Below, one piece after another: positions 24,701 through 36,823 of a stretch of DNA of 64,000 nucleotides (positions are counted from its first letter, which is position 1; each line of letters begins with the position of its first letter). The stretch is from Paracyclopina nana. Its lineage: Eukaryota; Arthropoda; Copepoda; Cyclopoida; Cyclopettidae. The position numbers were made by a program, and so were the translations under genes. The notes under the pieces are model-generated. The model was not told the origin of the DNA. It ran no database searches and saw only the letters and a program-made list of their open reading frames with translations. Where the stretch lies: assembly GCA_019096065.1 (NCBI GenBank), contig JAGUCH010000005.1:4836001-4900000 (forward strand), written 5' to 3'.

Positions 24701-26801
24701 ACGGTAATAATTTTTTCGTGCTACAGTAGATGCCATAAAACCTAGCAGCACTTTCCAAATCGCATCAACAAGATAATGCGTTGTTTGGATAGCTCTCAAG
24801 AATTTATTGCTTTTGTATGCTCTTGGGTGACAGTTAAATTTGATGGCAAAAATCAACATTTCACTGTGGCGCACATTGATGATGTCTGCCACTTTGCTCC
24901 TGTGTATATATGAATAGTATTTCCAAATGCATTACGGTCAAAATATGGTGCCAGTGATGTGACAGGAGCACAATAGCCCAATATGATATTTGAATGTGTT
25001 CCTTTTACTCTACTACAGGGCTCTGATAACAGAAGCAGGGGCAAATTGTCTCCATTTGGGCAAGTCCAAGAGCTGGAACTGGAATTGGCCAAATGTACGA
25101 GCCAGATTGACCATTTGAAGTCCCAAAATGATGTCTTGGAGCTGACTCTGGACGATGCCAGGTCGACGAGCGAAAAATTGTCCATCCAGTTGGCAAGGCA
25201 CGAATCGAATGCTACTGCCATGCATTTAGCATTAGCATATGCTGATCAGGTAAACAAAAAGAAGCCTTCTACAATGATACAACATCAATTTCGAATAATA
25301 TATTATCTTTGCATATCAAGTCATGCAGCTGCTTTAGTTAAAGCATTCAATGCTCGAAAAGAGCGTAACGCACTCAATTATTTTTTCCTGCTAACCTTGA
25401 CGTCAATTTTCCACCACGAGCTCCAATACCTCAAAAATAGTAGTACGAACATTCATCATCAGGATATCCAAAAATTAGATATGTCATCTCCTCTGGCTTT
25501 AATTAAAATTCGTGCAATATTTTTTCCCAGGCCATCGAGGCTTATGATGTGCTCGTTGCTCTTTTGGAAACTGAAGTGGCCTCAAAGGAGGCCGAGGGTG
25601 ATCCCAAAAAGGCCCAAGCCAATAAGAGGTCAGCCTTGTCAGTAGCCAGGCATTTAATCTGTCGTTACGACAAGACATTCCAAGCTCATCATCATCGAAC
25701 AGATTCTGGCATGGGCTACGGCTCTTCGTGGGAGGCCGACAGTTCTGGATACAGCCACACGACTACTAGGTAATGGGCAGCATTCATTATTAAATGCATT
25801 TCAAATGCCCCCACAGGCCACACTTTCATCCAGCTTCTCTCTTTTGTGTTTGAATAATTGCGCTAATTATTTTATTTAGCTCCTCGACCACCTCGACGAC
25901 TTCCTCCACGTTCAATGACGAACTTTTGCACCAGCACAAATCCGAAGAAACGAGGCTACGCGAGCACATTTGCCAGCTCAAGACCATACGAGCCACGATT
26001 CAGGGCACAGTCGTTGATTTGGAGCCAGTGCTCAAGAGCAGTTGTTCAGCAGGAGTGGCAAAAATGGCTGCAGCAGCGCACCACAGCGATCATTTGTACA
26101 AAGAGGAGCAAATTGAGGCTGCTGTCATCAGGCAAGAGTTGATGGCAGCCAAAGAAGAAATTGCTGACCTCAAAGCGAAAATCTATGTTTCTGAAAAGGA
26201 GAAACTAGGTTAGGAGCAAATGGGGAAAAAATGTACTACTATACAGGTATACACTAATTGCTTCTTCCTCTTTTCTCAGGTCTGGAGCTCACGGTGAAAG
26301 AGAGGAGATCGATGGAAAGCATGCTGAGAACTCACTTAAAACAGCTCCAGGATCAACTTAACCCCAATCCTAGTCACAACTCCATCACCGAGGAGGTTTT
26401 GAGGCAACGCGTGGATAATTTGCTCGAGACGCTGGATAGCGTCATACGCAATTCGGATTTGCGTCAAACGCAATCCAACGATCTGATAGCCGACCTCAAA
26501 CGAGCAAATAGGTGAGCGGTTTTTGCGCAATTTTCTTTACGCCTTGGGAACTTTTTTGTCGGACAACAATGAGGCGCCAAAATCACGGAGTTCAATTGTA
26601 ATTCCAAATGAATCCTCCCACAATGCAATGACATGTTCATGATGCGGTTTACCGAAATTGACACGCAACAATTTTTTTTCCAGCACTTTGAGTGAAGCGT
26701 TGGATAAAACCAAGCGGAAGTATCAGTCAAAGATCAAGAGATTGGAGCAACAATTGACACATCAAGCTCAACAACTGCCAACTGCGAGTAACGTTTGCTA
26801 A
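21741..26801 (+). CDS. MCC: MCC homologue with N-terminal EF-hand (paralogue 1)
   Basis: Eight exons: 21741-21808, 23215-23581, 24014-24703, 25019-25249, 25531-25769, 25880-26208, 26280-26511 and 26684-26801, giving 757 aa with all phases consistent. Residues 14-25 form an EF-hand loop (D-K-D-R-D-G-F-I) followed by a degenerate second hand (GADDQGKVGF), as in the long vertebrate MCC isoform. Then come coiled coil with RYEEKIVELHSVIAELSRKL, an acidic stretch, the MCC signature HLKSQNDVLELTL (from 407), the split AIEAYDVLVALLE, a Ser/Thr-rich linker, RQELMAAKEEIADLKAKIY, and the final LKRANSTLSEALDKTKRKY. Human MCC is a cytoplasmic coiled-coil protein tied to Wnt/NF-kB signalling, cell migration and secretion. 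The vertebrate C-terminal PDZ ligand (TSL) is absent; this protein ends SNVC. It shares strand and family with the gene at 50335-60506. Confidence 0.9.
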
Positions 26802-27107
26802 CTAGTGATATTACTATTATTTGTGAAATGCTACAAATATACTGCGAAATTGAATTAGCTCTCCAGTTACAGGCTTCCGCAAATATGAACATTTATTTAG
26901 AAGCACATGAAGAAATACGGACTTTATACGGCTCAGCTTTAAAGGGACACTTAACGTCGCATTCATTTCTCGTTTTTCCTAATGAGCTTAGCCTACATAG
27001 CCATATCTTCACGTTAAGCTCCTCTGGGCGGCCTTGAAGGCTGCTGTGAAGAATGTGGGTTAAAATACTACGAGGAAGAAAATGAAGTCATCTTCTTGGC
27101 TGCCGTG

Positions 27108-27113
27108 AATAAA
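27108..27113 (+). terminator. Candidate poly(A) signal of MCC paralogue 1
   Basis: AATAAA about 310 nt after the stop codon. A second AATAAA lies at 27164-27169. Confidence 0.35.
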
Positions 27114-27169
27114 ATCTTCCTTCTTCGCTCATCCAATTTTGGGCACGTCTGCCAAAAAAACTGAATAAA

Positions 27170-30100
27170 GCTATAGGGGAATTCTGACCATAAAGTAGTA
27201 ACAAATGCAGGTTCCAAGGACAGCAGCAGCGGAAAAAATTGTGACTTATGGTATTTTCCTTTGGGCGCAATTAATCAACTGGTCAGTTGTTTCGCAAATT
27301 ACCTTTTGGCAGATTGACAACGACAACAGCAGAGGATACTACAACAACAAAGGAATGTGTAGAGATTGATCTGTGAGGCAACCGCGTAGCTGATTTACAA
27401 AATAGCATGAAATTGCATCCAGATATCATGAGCTATTTATGCGCGTGTCCTCCTCCCCTAGCATAGTATAATATACTCTCCCCCATTAACTTGGTATATA
27501 TGCTGAACTTATTTATGGTGCTGGGAATGATCGTTGCTCCAACTTTTCACGAGAAAATGAGGCACCCATAAATAACGCAATTGAGTTTTTGGCTTCTGCT
27601 TTGTTGGTGTCCAGACTTTTAAAATTATTTGTCTCTCTCTCAATATATTTTCTGAAGTGATCAAGCTGCTCAACAAAACTCCTTTGTAAATGATGATGAT
27701 GATACTGGATCGAGCTGCTGGGGAATTCTAGACGAGGATTGGTTTTATGTGCCATTTTGAGCAGTGAGTCATACCTAGAGCTTTTGAGCAAACAGAGTAA
27801 CGACATGGGATGAATAGCAAAGTAGATGCTCTCTTCTTTTTTATGTCTTCCGTTTTGCAAGTACTACGTAGCATAGCAATATAATTTGAACGTCTTTTGA
27901 AATTATTCCAACAACTGACATGACAACTCGATCCTCTTCTTCCACACTTTAATTATATGCAGGAATTGCATTTTTCAAAGACTTCCACTTCTTTTGATTT
28001 TTTCCCTAATTACTTGTACAACTGTCACACTAGAAGAAAAGCAATATGGCTCAGTTTCGTGATTTGTGCATTCAAATGTGCATTAATGAGATTATGGCCA
28101 CACTGTGCATCTCTGGTGGTTGAGATACTTTAGCAAGTTTCATTATTGCTCTCTCTCACTTTCGTCATCGTCCATTTGGAGCAAGATCAATGCCAAACTC
28201 TTGGCTTTCTTCTCCAGTCGCATAAATATGGCTAAAAGTTGGCTCCATGCTATTTACTTTTCAACTAATACGACCCTCAAGTCCATTTATCATTTTCCCA
28301 GCATAGCTTTGAACTCCTTGAGTCGCAAACAGAATTCTTTGCAGAAGTAGCGTTGTTGTCTCTGGTCATTGTGCTACGAGTACACACACAGAGAAATAAT
28401 CAACGGCTTCCCACACGTGGAAAAGGGCGTGATGAATATGCTGGAAATTCCAGATGCTAAATCTGCAAAGTGTCAAACCAATAATGAGCTGCTGTGACAA
28501 TCTTGGGAACCTCGCGCTCAAATTAGAGCAAGTAGTTGCGTGTCATGTAGCAATTAAACTTTTTTAATGATTCTATTGTTCCTCAAGCAACCGAGTTGGA
28601 AACCATGATGGCGGATTTCCATCCAAAAATGCCTCGCCATTATTATTCAAGTTTTTTTAGTGCTAAAGAATTGGTGAGATTTCCTCAACCAGGCTTTTCA
28701 ACAAGATCAGCAAAAGTGGCATTGCATTTTAATATCGTGGGAACTTCCTGTGAAAAACAATCATTATTGTGGCTTTTGGTGGTAAAGAGGTGATAATAAT
28801 AATACGAGAGAAATATGCCTTTCACGTGCGCGGTACACTTACCTTTTTGCTCTTGGCTAGCTCAAAATGTGTGAACTAGCTCTTCTAGTTTGGCAACAAT
28901 TAGCGTTTGCCAAACCATAAAGCTTGGTGGGAATCATACTACATTGTGTGCTTGGCTCGTGATGATATTTTTCGGGAAACGTGCGCAGATCATAACTTTT
29001 ATGCCGCAATTTGGACAACAGCAGCACGGGTCTCTCATATACTACAACTTGCTTTTTGCCATGTAACAAAAGATAGCAATCTCATATATTACGAAAAAAA
29101 ATCCCTTTTCTCCACATTTTCTTTGGTAAATGACGAAACTTCGTTTTTACGCTTGAATCAATTCTCTTATTTTGATAATCATCTGATGATGTTTCAATGC
29201 TGCTATCATGATTTTCTCACGGGAGACTCAGCGACGGTTTTGACGACAGCCAGGCTAAGAAGGGGGTGGTAATGGTGTGAAATTGATTTTTTTCCAAGCT
29301 GGAAATAATCTTGAGAACCACTCACCTAATCTTAAAAGTTGGCATCCGAAATAATTTAATTTTGCAATCGAGTCATTAGAGTGAATTATAAATGATAGAT
29401 TGGGCCGGGCAGAAGTCAATTGCGCAATCAGAATAATTTGCACAGGTTTTGTCGTCGAAAGGCACCGCGCCCTTTGATACGCGGAGCCATCATTCATTTC
29501 AATAGTGGAGAAGCAGTTTCGTGGAAAAAAGTTCACTTTCTCAATTTTCAATTTGCAGCAGCTCCTTCAACATCCCATGATCTGACTCATTACGTCAGAA
29601 TCCAATTACAATTTTTTGATTTATTAGCAATTATCCATACACATACGAATTATACACCCTTTGTGCTTGTGGTAGCGTATATCTATTGCGAGTTGCTGTA
29701 AATTGTACGACACGCAATTTCGTCGTCGTCGTTGGATCATTTCCAATCCGATGAATCCACAAAGGAAACTTGTTTTCAACTGATTGAATCTGCGCTTAGA
29801 GCCGAAATCTGTATAGCTCTCCTTTTTATGCATAAACGCTGCGGACCCAGACAAATGTCAACACGCATAGAAGAGCTGGCAACACATGGCAACTTTGCTA
29901 ATTTGCTAATTTTCCCATTAGGGGGAATTTGATGAAAGCGAGTCAAAAAGTTTGTGCAAAATCATTGTCGTCGTCACGAAATAAAACAGTTTCCAACGAA
30001 TTTTCCCACTAAATTCCTCAGATTTCTGGCTACTTTTTACGAGCCAGCTAGGGGTTGATATCGATGCTAAAGCAAACGACGAGAGAGGAAATGGGAGTAA

Positions 30101-33100
30101 TACTTTGTGCTGTAGTTGCTATCTGCGTTTAAGCGACATATCCTCCGCTGTTAAAGTGGCTGACCCCTTTTTTCAAAATGCATTTCCACTTTTGCAGGCA
30201 GGGGGTCATTATTTGGAGATCGCAAAAAGTTTTCCAAAAAGTTATGCTCTTCATGGTTTGAGCAGGAAGCCAGCAGAATTTTTACCACAATAAGGTACGG
30301 TAAATAAAGAAGCTTGTTGGGTGCAGCCATCCATCTTGGAATCTAGATCGAGCAAATTGAGGGCTATGGCGGATTCCAAAAGAAGCATAAGAAGAAGTAT
30401 TGATATTGGCATGCAATTGCTACCATGTGGGAACAATTGGATCGAGCATAGTGAAATCGAATCCCTCCTTTAAAAGTGGTTTGGTCGACTTCTATATATG
30501 CTGCAATCTGAGTAATTTTTAATGGCACACCGAGTTAAAGAGGTTCTTCTACTCCTGCCAATGACTACTGAATTTCACAAGATTTATTACTGCTATGTAG
30601 CTCGAGGCTTCAGCGGACTATGTACAAATCCAAATAATGGATAAGTAGCAATTTCCAACTTCCCAGTTGCAATGGCATAAATTGATTTTTAAACATTACT
30701 CTGCAGCCAAAAACTCTAATTCTTCTTCGTCAGCCGCAACAGCGTCAGTTATTTGTAATTTACATGCACCAAATGTGAGGCAAAAAAGGGCCACCGTGTA
30801 CGTAGCATATGTACTATGTAAATACAGGGGTCATAATAAAGACATCTCAACGTATTTATTCATGCTCTTTTTGTCGTTGCTCTGATTGCAGCATTCCATT
30901 GTAATTGAGTGGTAGCAAACCCAACATTAGGTAACTTTTTCAGCCTCCTTTTCTTCTTCAGGCGAAATCCGTTGTTGTTTCTCCTGAGCTCGCGTGTATA
31001 TTTGCGTGTGTGGCATATTGTACTGAAATCACTCTGCGATGATGATGACGACGTCGAGGGTCAACAGCCGGTAATTTTATCTCAATTTCCCCATCAGAGA
31101 ATGAAAATCTGCGTCTTCCTGGCAAGGAAGCCTTTGGGCATTGAAATGGAATAGACCTGACCAACGCGACGACGAGAGCACTAAAAAGTGTGCAGCAAAC
31201 CATTTATTCTGTGTGGGCTTTCCACCTGTTGTTGCAGAAAATATTGTGGAAAAAGTCCCCAAAAAATGAATGTTGTTGCTAAAGGTTACCACCACTTTTT
31301 TCACCCCATAATTGCAGTTTCTGAGTGATGAATTGTGCTTTTTGGAGAAATTTGAAATTTTATGGCGTGCAAAATCAAACCTAGCTTCTAAGATGAAAAT
31401 CTGCCTCCTAAAAGTAGGGTCGGTTTCCTCAACGAAAAATTATTCGCTCAATTTGTTTCTCTCAAGATTTGCTTTTCAGCCACCCACTCACGTTTTTTAA
31501 GTGTTCGCTTCTTAATTTGGACAGTTTTTCTGACGAGCGGACTCACACACACACAAAAAAAGATCTATTGACAACCAAATATTGTCTCCATCTCAAATCT
31601 AAGCGTTGGACACACACTGATGACAAGAGGTTGTCATTTATTAGATTCAGCCATCACACAGAGCAAGGACAGGCTCTTCAATATCGGACACAAAAATATG
31701 ATGGCACAGCCAAGATTGGATATTGCCAAATATGGCTCACGAGATAATTGCAGCCAGGTTTTTATCTCTTTTTTTCAAGCTAGCCTAATTTCGGGGTACA
31801 ATGCAAATAAATCGTGGAAAACTTTGAGTAACCCGACCCCATTTAGTTGTAAAGCCGACAACGTACGACGACTCTTTTCATTGTTCATTGTAAGCCGAGA
31901 TAAAAAAGGTCTTCTTCATTTTCTGGATTCAGCCATATGTCATCCTCATCAAGATGATGCAGATGGGGTAAAAGTTCAATTCCGGCACGCCTGGTGCTTC
32001 TAGACAAAGAATTTTCCAGGGAGGATGGTGTTCACAATGCAATGAGGTCGAACACTAACTAGAAATGACAAAAGGATTAGAGAAGCCTCTCAAAAACTCG
32101 AGCTTTTTTCCCTATATGACTGCAGGATCAATGTTTCATGCAGGCCAAATCAGATTGTAGTACTACTACGCTGCTATTTCATAAATAATGAAAGCTGAGT
32201 CCATCTAATCAGAGAGTTGATCCTCTTTGAAGTTGCTCATCCAGAAGATCAGCTTCTGCTAGTTTATAACGGAGTAATATGCCAAAAATGAGTCATCTAC
32301 TGAGTGAAGCCCAGACTAATTGAAACCCTTGAGCAAAAAAAGATTGATTTGTTAATATCACCAGCCATTCATCATTCCAGCTGAATTTACTAGCAGATAA
32401 ATGAAAGGGGAAATTAGAGCTCATTCAAAAAATGCACTTTAGCTTGAGCTAAATCTGCCACTTTTATCTGATGATGAGGCAATTCAAGAGCTGCTAGCTG
32501 CTGCCGCTGCTACGTTGCCAACTTTTGTTGCTCGAAAATCAAAGTGGCTTTTGTCGAGCCCGTGACTATGATCGATTTGCACTTTGCACAGAAAGTGGAA
32601 CATATGTCGCGCGTGGCCATCGTCACCAACAGCTCGTAGACCAGAAATGTAATAAGGCATCATCAACTGTAAAACCGACAAAAAGCAGCTTTGCTCCATG
32701 TTATACGGCCTCAATAAAAAGAAGTATCATATTGTCAACACTAAAAACATCTGGTAGCCCTGCGCCCCACTCAGCCTGTCCTCAACAGCAGCAACAACAA
32801 CAAAACTCTCAATTTTGAACTGAATTCTTCGCAATTGACTGTGAGGTGCTAAAAAGCCACTTTTTGCCATCGCTCAATAAAAAAGAAACGCTTTCGGTCA
32901 AGTTGCTAATGAAGAGCATAAAAAGGTACGTTGTTGCCGAGTATTGATTGGGAATTTTTTTATTGCACCCCATACGGTTGTTCCTTTTATCATCTGCCTA
33001 ATAAGTAGCAATTTCTTTCCAGCCGACTGATTAGCCACCATTTCCAACGAGAGTAATGCTACCATATAGGTGTACTAACCACGTGGCCGTGGGGGTCCTC

Positions 33101-36073
33101 GCATAATGGCACCATAAAGTGGCTGTCAACAAAAATGTCGCAGGTGCGTACTAATCTTGCCTTTTTCTCGTTTTTTACATGCGATGAAAATTCAGTATGA
33201 CCACTTGGACAAATTATTTCACGTAAAGCTGGCACATTTTTTCAGGTTTTGAAAGTTGAGGACGGAATGCAGTAGCCAGAATAGTCATCTGTCCATCAAC
33301 TTTTATGGCAGTTTCTATTGCTTTTTTTATTTTTTGGTGCATCAATAGAAAAAGAAGATGGAATGTCTTCCTTCTCACGTTGATGCCCATCTCACTAAGG
33401 CTTTTGTGGCCACAAAATAAATGGCTGCACGGCTTTAGGAATGATGCTGGTATAAATTCATATCACATCTGCATTTTGTTTAAGCAGCCACTTTTTGGTA
33501 TTTCCAGCTGCTTCATACAATAATGGAAGCCCAATATCGTTCTGACAGAAAACTCGTGACTTTTTTCTGACTGTCTTTGCCATGTGAAAAAGTTCTGGAA
33601 ATCTCATTTCCTTATATCGTGCACTTCTGCTCCTCGATTTTATTCTAATTATGAGAGAGAGTGAAATTGCATTAATAATGATAAGGCGGAGGTTCGATTT
33701 ATGTGAGTGTAAGTTTCTTCCTCTGTTGCAGCATCCATAAACGAAGCTGGAGTCCCACTGTGTCAAAGTTTTTGATGTGTCAGCACTAAGGAGATGATAC
33801 CCAACTGAGACATTGTTCAGTTTGAAGCCCATCAAAAATATTCGGTGAGTACATTTTGAATATTTTTTTTCTCTGCAAAAACTCAAGAGCTAAAGAGTAG
33901 CAAGAAAAGTGACTCTCATATCTAATTCTATTTTCCTTATGGAATTGAGTAGAAGAAGTTTCTGCTTCTCATAACTCATTCAAATAAGAAGTTGCGTTGT
34001 GTGCCATTCTGTTTGATTTCGCAATTCGCAAACATCACAGCGTATTTTTCTTCAAAGAGTAAACTTCTGGCTCTGTCATCAACTTAATAGGAGTCAATCC
34101 TCTTGAATTCGTGAGCTATAAAAACAGCTAGGCAGGAAGGTCATGAATGGAATTCGGACTCGCCATTCATTTGCATAAATTGGCTCTCCTTCACAATTCA
34201 GTGCTAAAAATGATTCTTGAATTACAAATGACTTGGAGCATTTTCCGTGCTTCTCTTGGTAGCTCACGCAATTTGCAGGACCGAAATTTGAAAATGACCC
34301 CTTTTCTCTACTCTCATATATGAAACCAGTGGGTACCAAAAATTACGCGCACAACTCGTGTGCAAAAGTCTACTCCAGATGTGATATGTGGTCAAATAGA
34401 CACGAGTCATCTGTTGCATGCTTTAGCCATGATTTCACAGTGGTTTTTGGTGCTACAATTTTTTTTTTTTTTTTTTTGGCAAAGACGGTTACTGGCTTCA
34501 GCAACAGCAGCCAAATATTGGGACACCATTTTAAGCATATCTTTCCACTCACGTACATACAGAAATAGACACTTTGTGTGTTTCGGTTGCTCCACTTTAC
34601 AGGAATGTTGTCATCAAGATGTTCTTTTCCAGCTTTAAAAAAATGCTGCTGCTGGAAATATGAGTGTAGCGGAAATTTACGAAAAAAAGTAGATATCTGA
34701 TTTCTATCTCCACTCTATAAACGAAGGAGTATCAAGGCAAATGCCGAAAATCATGACAGCATAAATAGCCGGCCAAACTTTGCATTCCGGGAAAATAAAA
34801 GCGTGCATTCACCGAATTACCTCGTGATTGGCGTCAGATAATGTAAACAATCATGCCTTTGTCGCAGGGCTAAAGATGCCGACCAAGGCTTTTTTGTTTG
34901 CCTTGCTCAGTTGCATTTAAAAAAGGTTAGAATTCGTATCTGAGCCATTGACATCAAATAAATTCTAAACTAGCTACTGCATTTTTCAACAATGCCTATT
35001 TGATATGTTTACACAGCATGCTCAGTCCCAATTTTTCATTTGATAGAGAAAATGGCAGTAGTTCTGTTAAAAGCTTCTCTAAAAGCTATTTTATGGGACA
35101 CTTTACCTGAACAACGCATGTGTGGAGTAATATAATAAATGGCTTCAAATTCGGTCACAAGGTTATCGACTCTTACTGCTGCTGACATTAATGCAATGTA
35201 AATAGAATCAGGCGCAATGTGAGCTCGAACTTCTACTATCAACGCGCAGCAGAGTGAATTTTGATGGACAGCCTTAAAAAAATCAGTGGCAATGGAGCAA
35301 AAAGTTTTGTAATGATGCCAAATAATTGTGTGACCCCATCGCACAAAAGCCATTGAATGTCAGGACACAAAAGAAAATGTTGTCACATGGAAATTTGTCC
35401 CGGATGGAAAAAGTTTCGGCTCTAATTTCATTGTAGGACTTGAAGCCGACGAACTATGAAGAGCAAGAGGGGAAGAAGTAGGAGCAACCCTTGGAACTTT
35501 TTTTTCAAATGTTGAACTAGGACATGGAGGGTTTACTTTGAGAAGAAGAAGACTTCTTCTGCTCCTGTTTGATATTTATGTGAAAGCAAGAGGATCTTCT
35601 TCTGCCAAGGCTAAGATTAAAAAAAGCAGCAGTTGCTTTGAAACTTATGCGAATGAAAGGAAACGATGGTGTCAAAACTTCAAATGGAACTCAAGCTTGA
35701 ACTTGAAGAAGAGATGAAGATATGCTGCTATAAAACCGTGTCACCAGAGACCTATAGAGGTTATAGAGATGTCTCTCGCTTATTCAAGACACTTTCATCC
35801 ATATTGAAGCAGCCATCAAGAGCGGTTCTGTTCGAAAAAACTTTTCTGCATTGCTGATGGTCTGATGGTTGGAATTTAAATTCTTGCTGCCATTTTCCTA
35901 TCAATCGGCATTAAGCCTATCGATTTCCAATGCTGAAAATGGAAGAAATGTGAGAATTGGCAGCAATACGTAATGGGGAGGATGGAGGGCTAAAAAGCTA
36001 ATGATTTGGCATCAATTAGCTGCAGCCAGTGTGATCCCCTTGCTGACTAGCTGCTATATTTATATGCTTCAGT
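27170..36073. other. Long non-coding region between MCC paralogue 1 and Kif26
   Basis: About 9 kb without a gene I can support. It is AT-rich with homopolymer runs, for example an 18-T run near 34459. The open frames are short and show no domains. It may hold distal regulatory DNA for Kif26, which is only inferred from its position. Confidence 0.5.
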
Positions 36074-36283
36074 ATGACATTTCTTGCTGCTCGCGAATTG
36101 GAGATGCGCGATTGCCTTCCCCTCGGTGAATCGAGTCGAGCTCGCGGGGTTTCGATGCAGCGGCGGCGGCATACTACAATTCTGCTCCAAGTGCTCTCAG
36201 TGATTCTCGCGACAGCGACCCAAACGCATAGAAATTCAACGAGTGACTGTCAATCCCAGACAATCATCTGTAAACAGCAAAAG
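36074..36283 (+). other. Putative 5' exon of Kif26 carrying an upstream ORF
   Basis: The stretch ends in a strong donor (AAAAG then GTAAGAA at 36284). The next good acceptor (CAATTTTCAG, ending 36810) lies 13 nt before the Kif26 ATG. If joined, the frame starting at ATG 36074 or 36155 continues into ATG ATC TGA and stops 4 nt before the Kif26 start. From 36155 it reads as a hydrophobic, signal-like peptide (ILLQVLSVILATA) of 45 residues; from 36074 it has 72. A TATATTTATA tract at 36055-36064 could place the transcript start near 36085-36095, making 36155 the first ATG. It could instead be the first exon of an unrelated secreted protein. Confidence 0.4.
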
Positions 36284-36823
36284 GTAAGAAGGCCTTGCCA
36301 CATGTCAAAACGATCATAAAATCAGGCCATGTTTGCCTAGCTTTGCATTTATAACGAGTGACTGCTGCTGACATTTACGACAAAATAGCTATTCGCACCT
36401 TAATCCCTCTTTCATAAAATAAACTGGAAAGATTTACAATCGGCAACTTAGCTGCAGTAGTGTCTGTCCAATTAGGCCACGTTGATCCCTGTGTTTTCAC
36501 TATAATGCGGATTTGTACATCAGCATAACTACCACCACTGTTTTTGCACGTGGTCTCTACGCGGTGCAACGATGACCGCCATTTTACCGAAACAAAGCTG
36601 CCAAATTCCCACCAAAGCAAACTACTCATGCTGTAGACTACGTGAATTTCGAAGTCATTTGGCTCTTGGGGCTATTTAGAGTAACTGTCAAAACATTCAA
36701 AAGTTGTTTAAACGTCCAAGACACAAACAGACGGGAGGAGCATTAACCATAACACGAAGCAGTTGAAGTACGAGAGACAAACACCTTTATCTTTATTGGC
36801 CAATTTTCAGATGATCTGAGAAG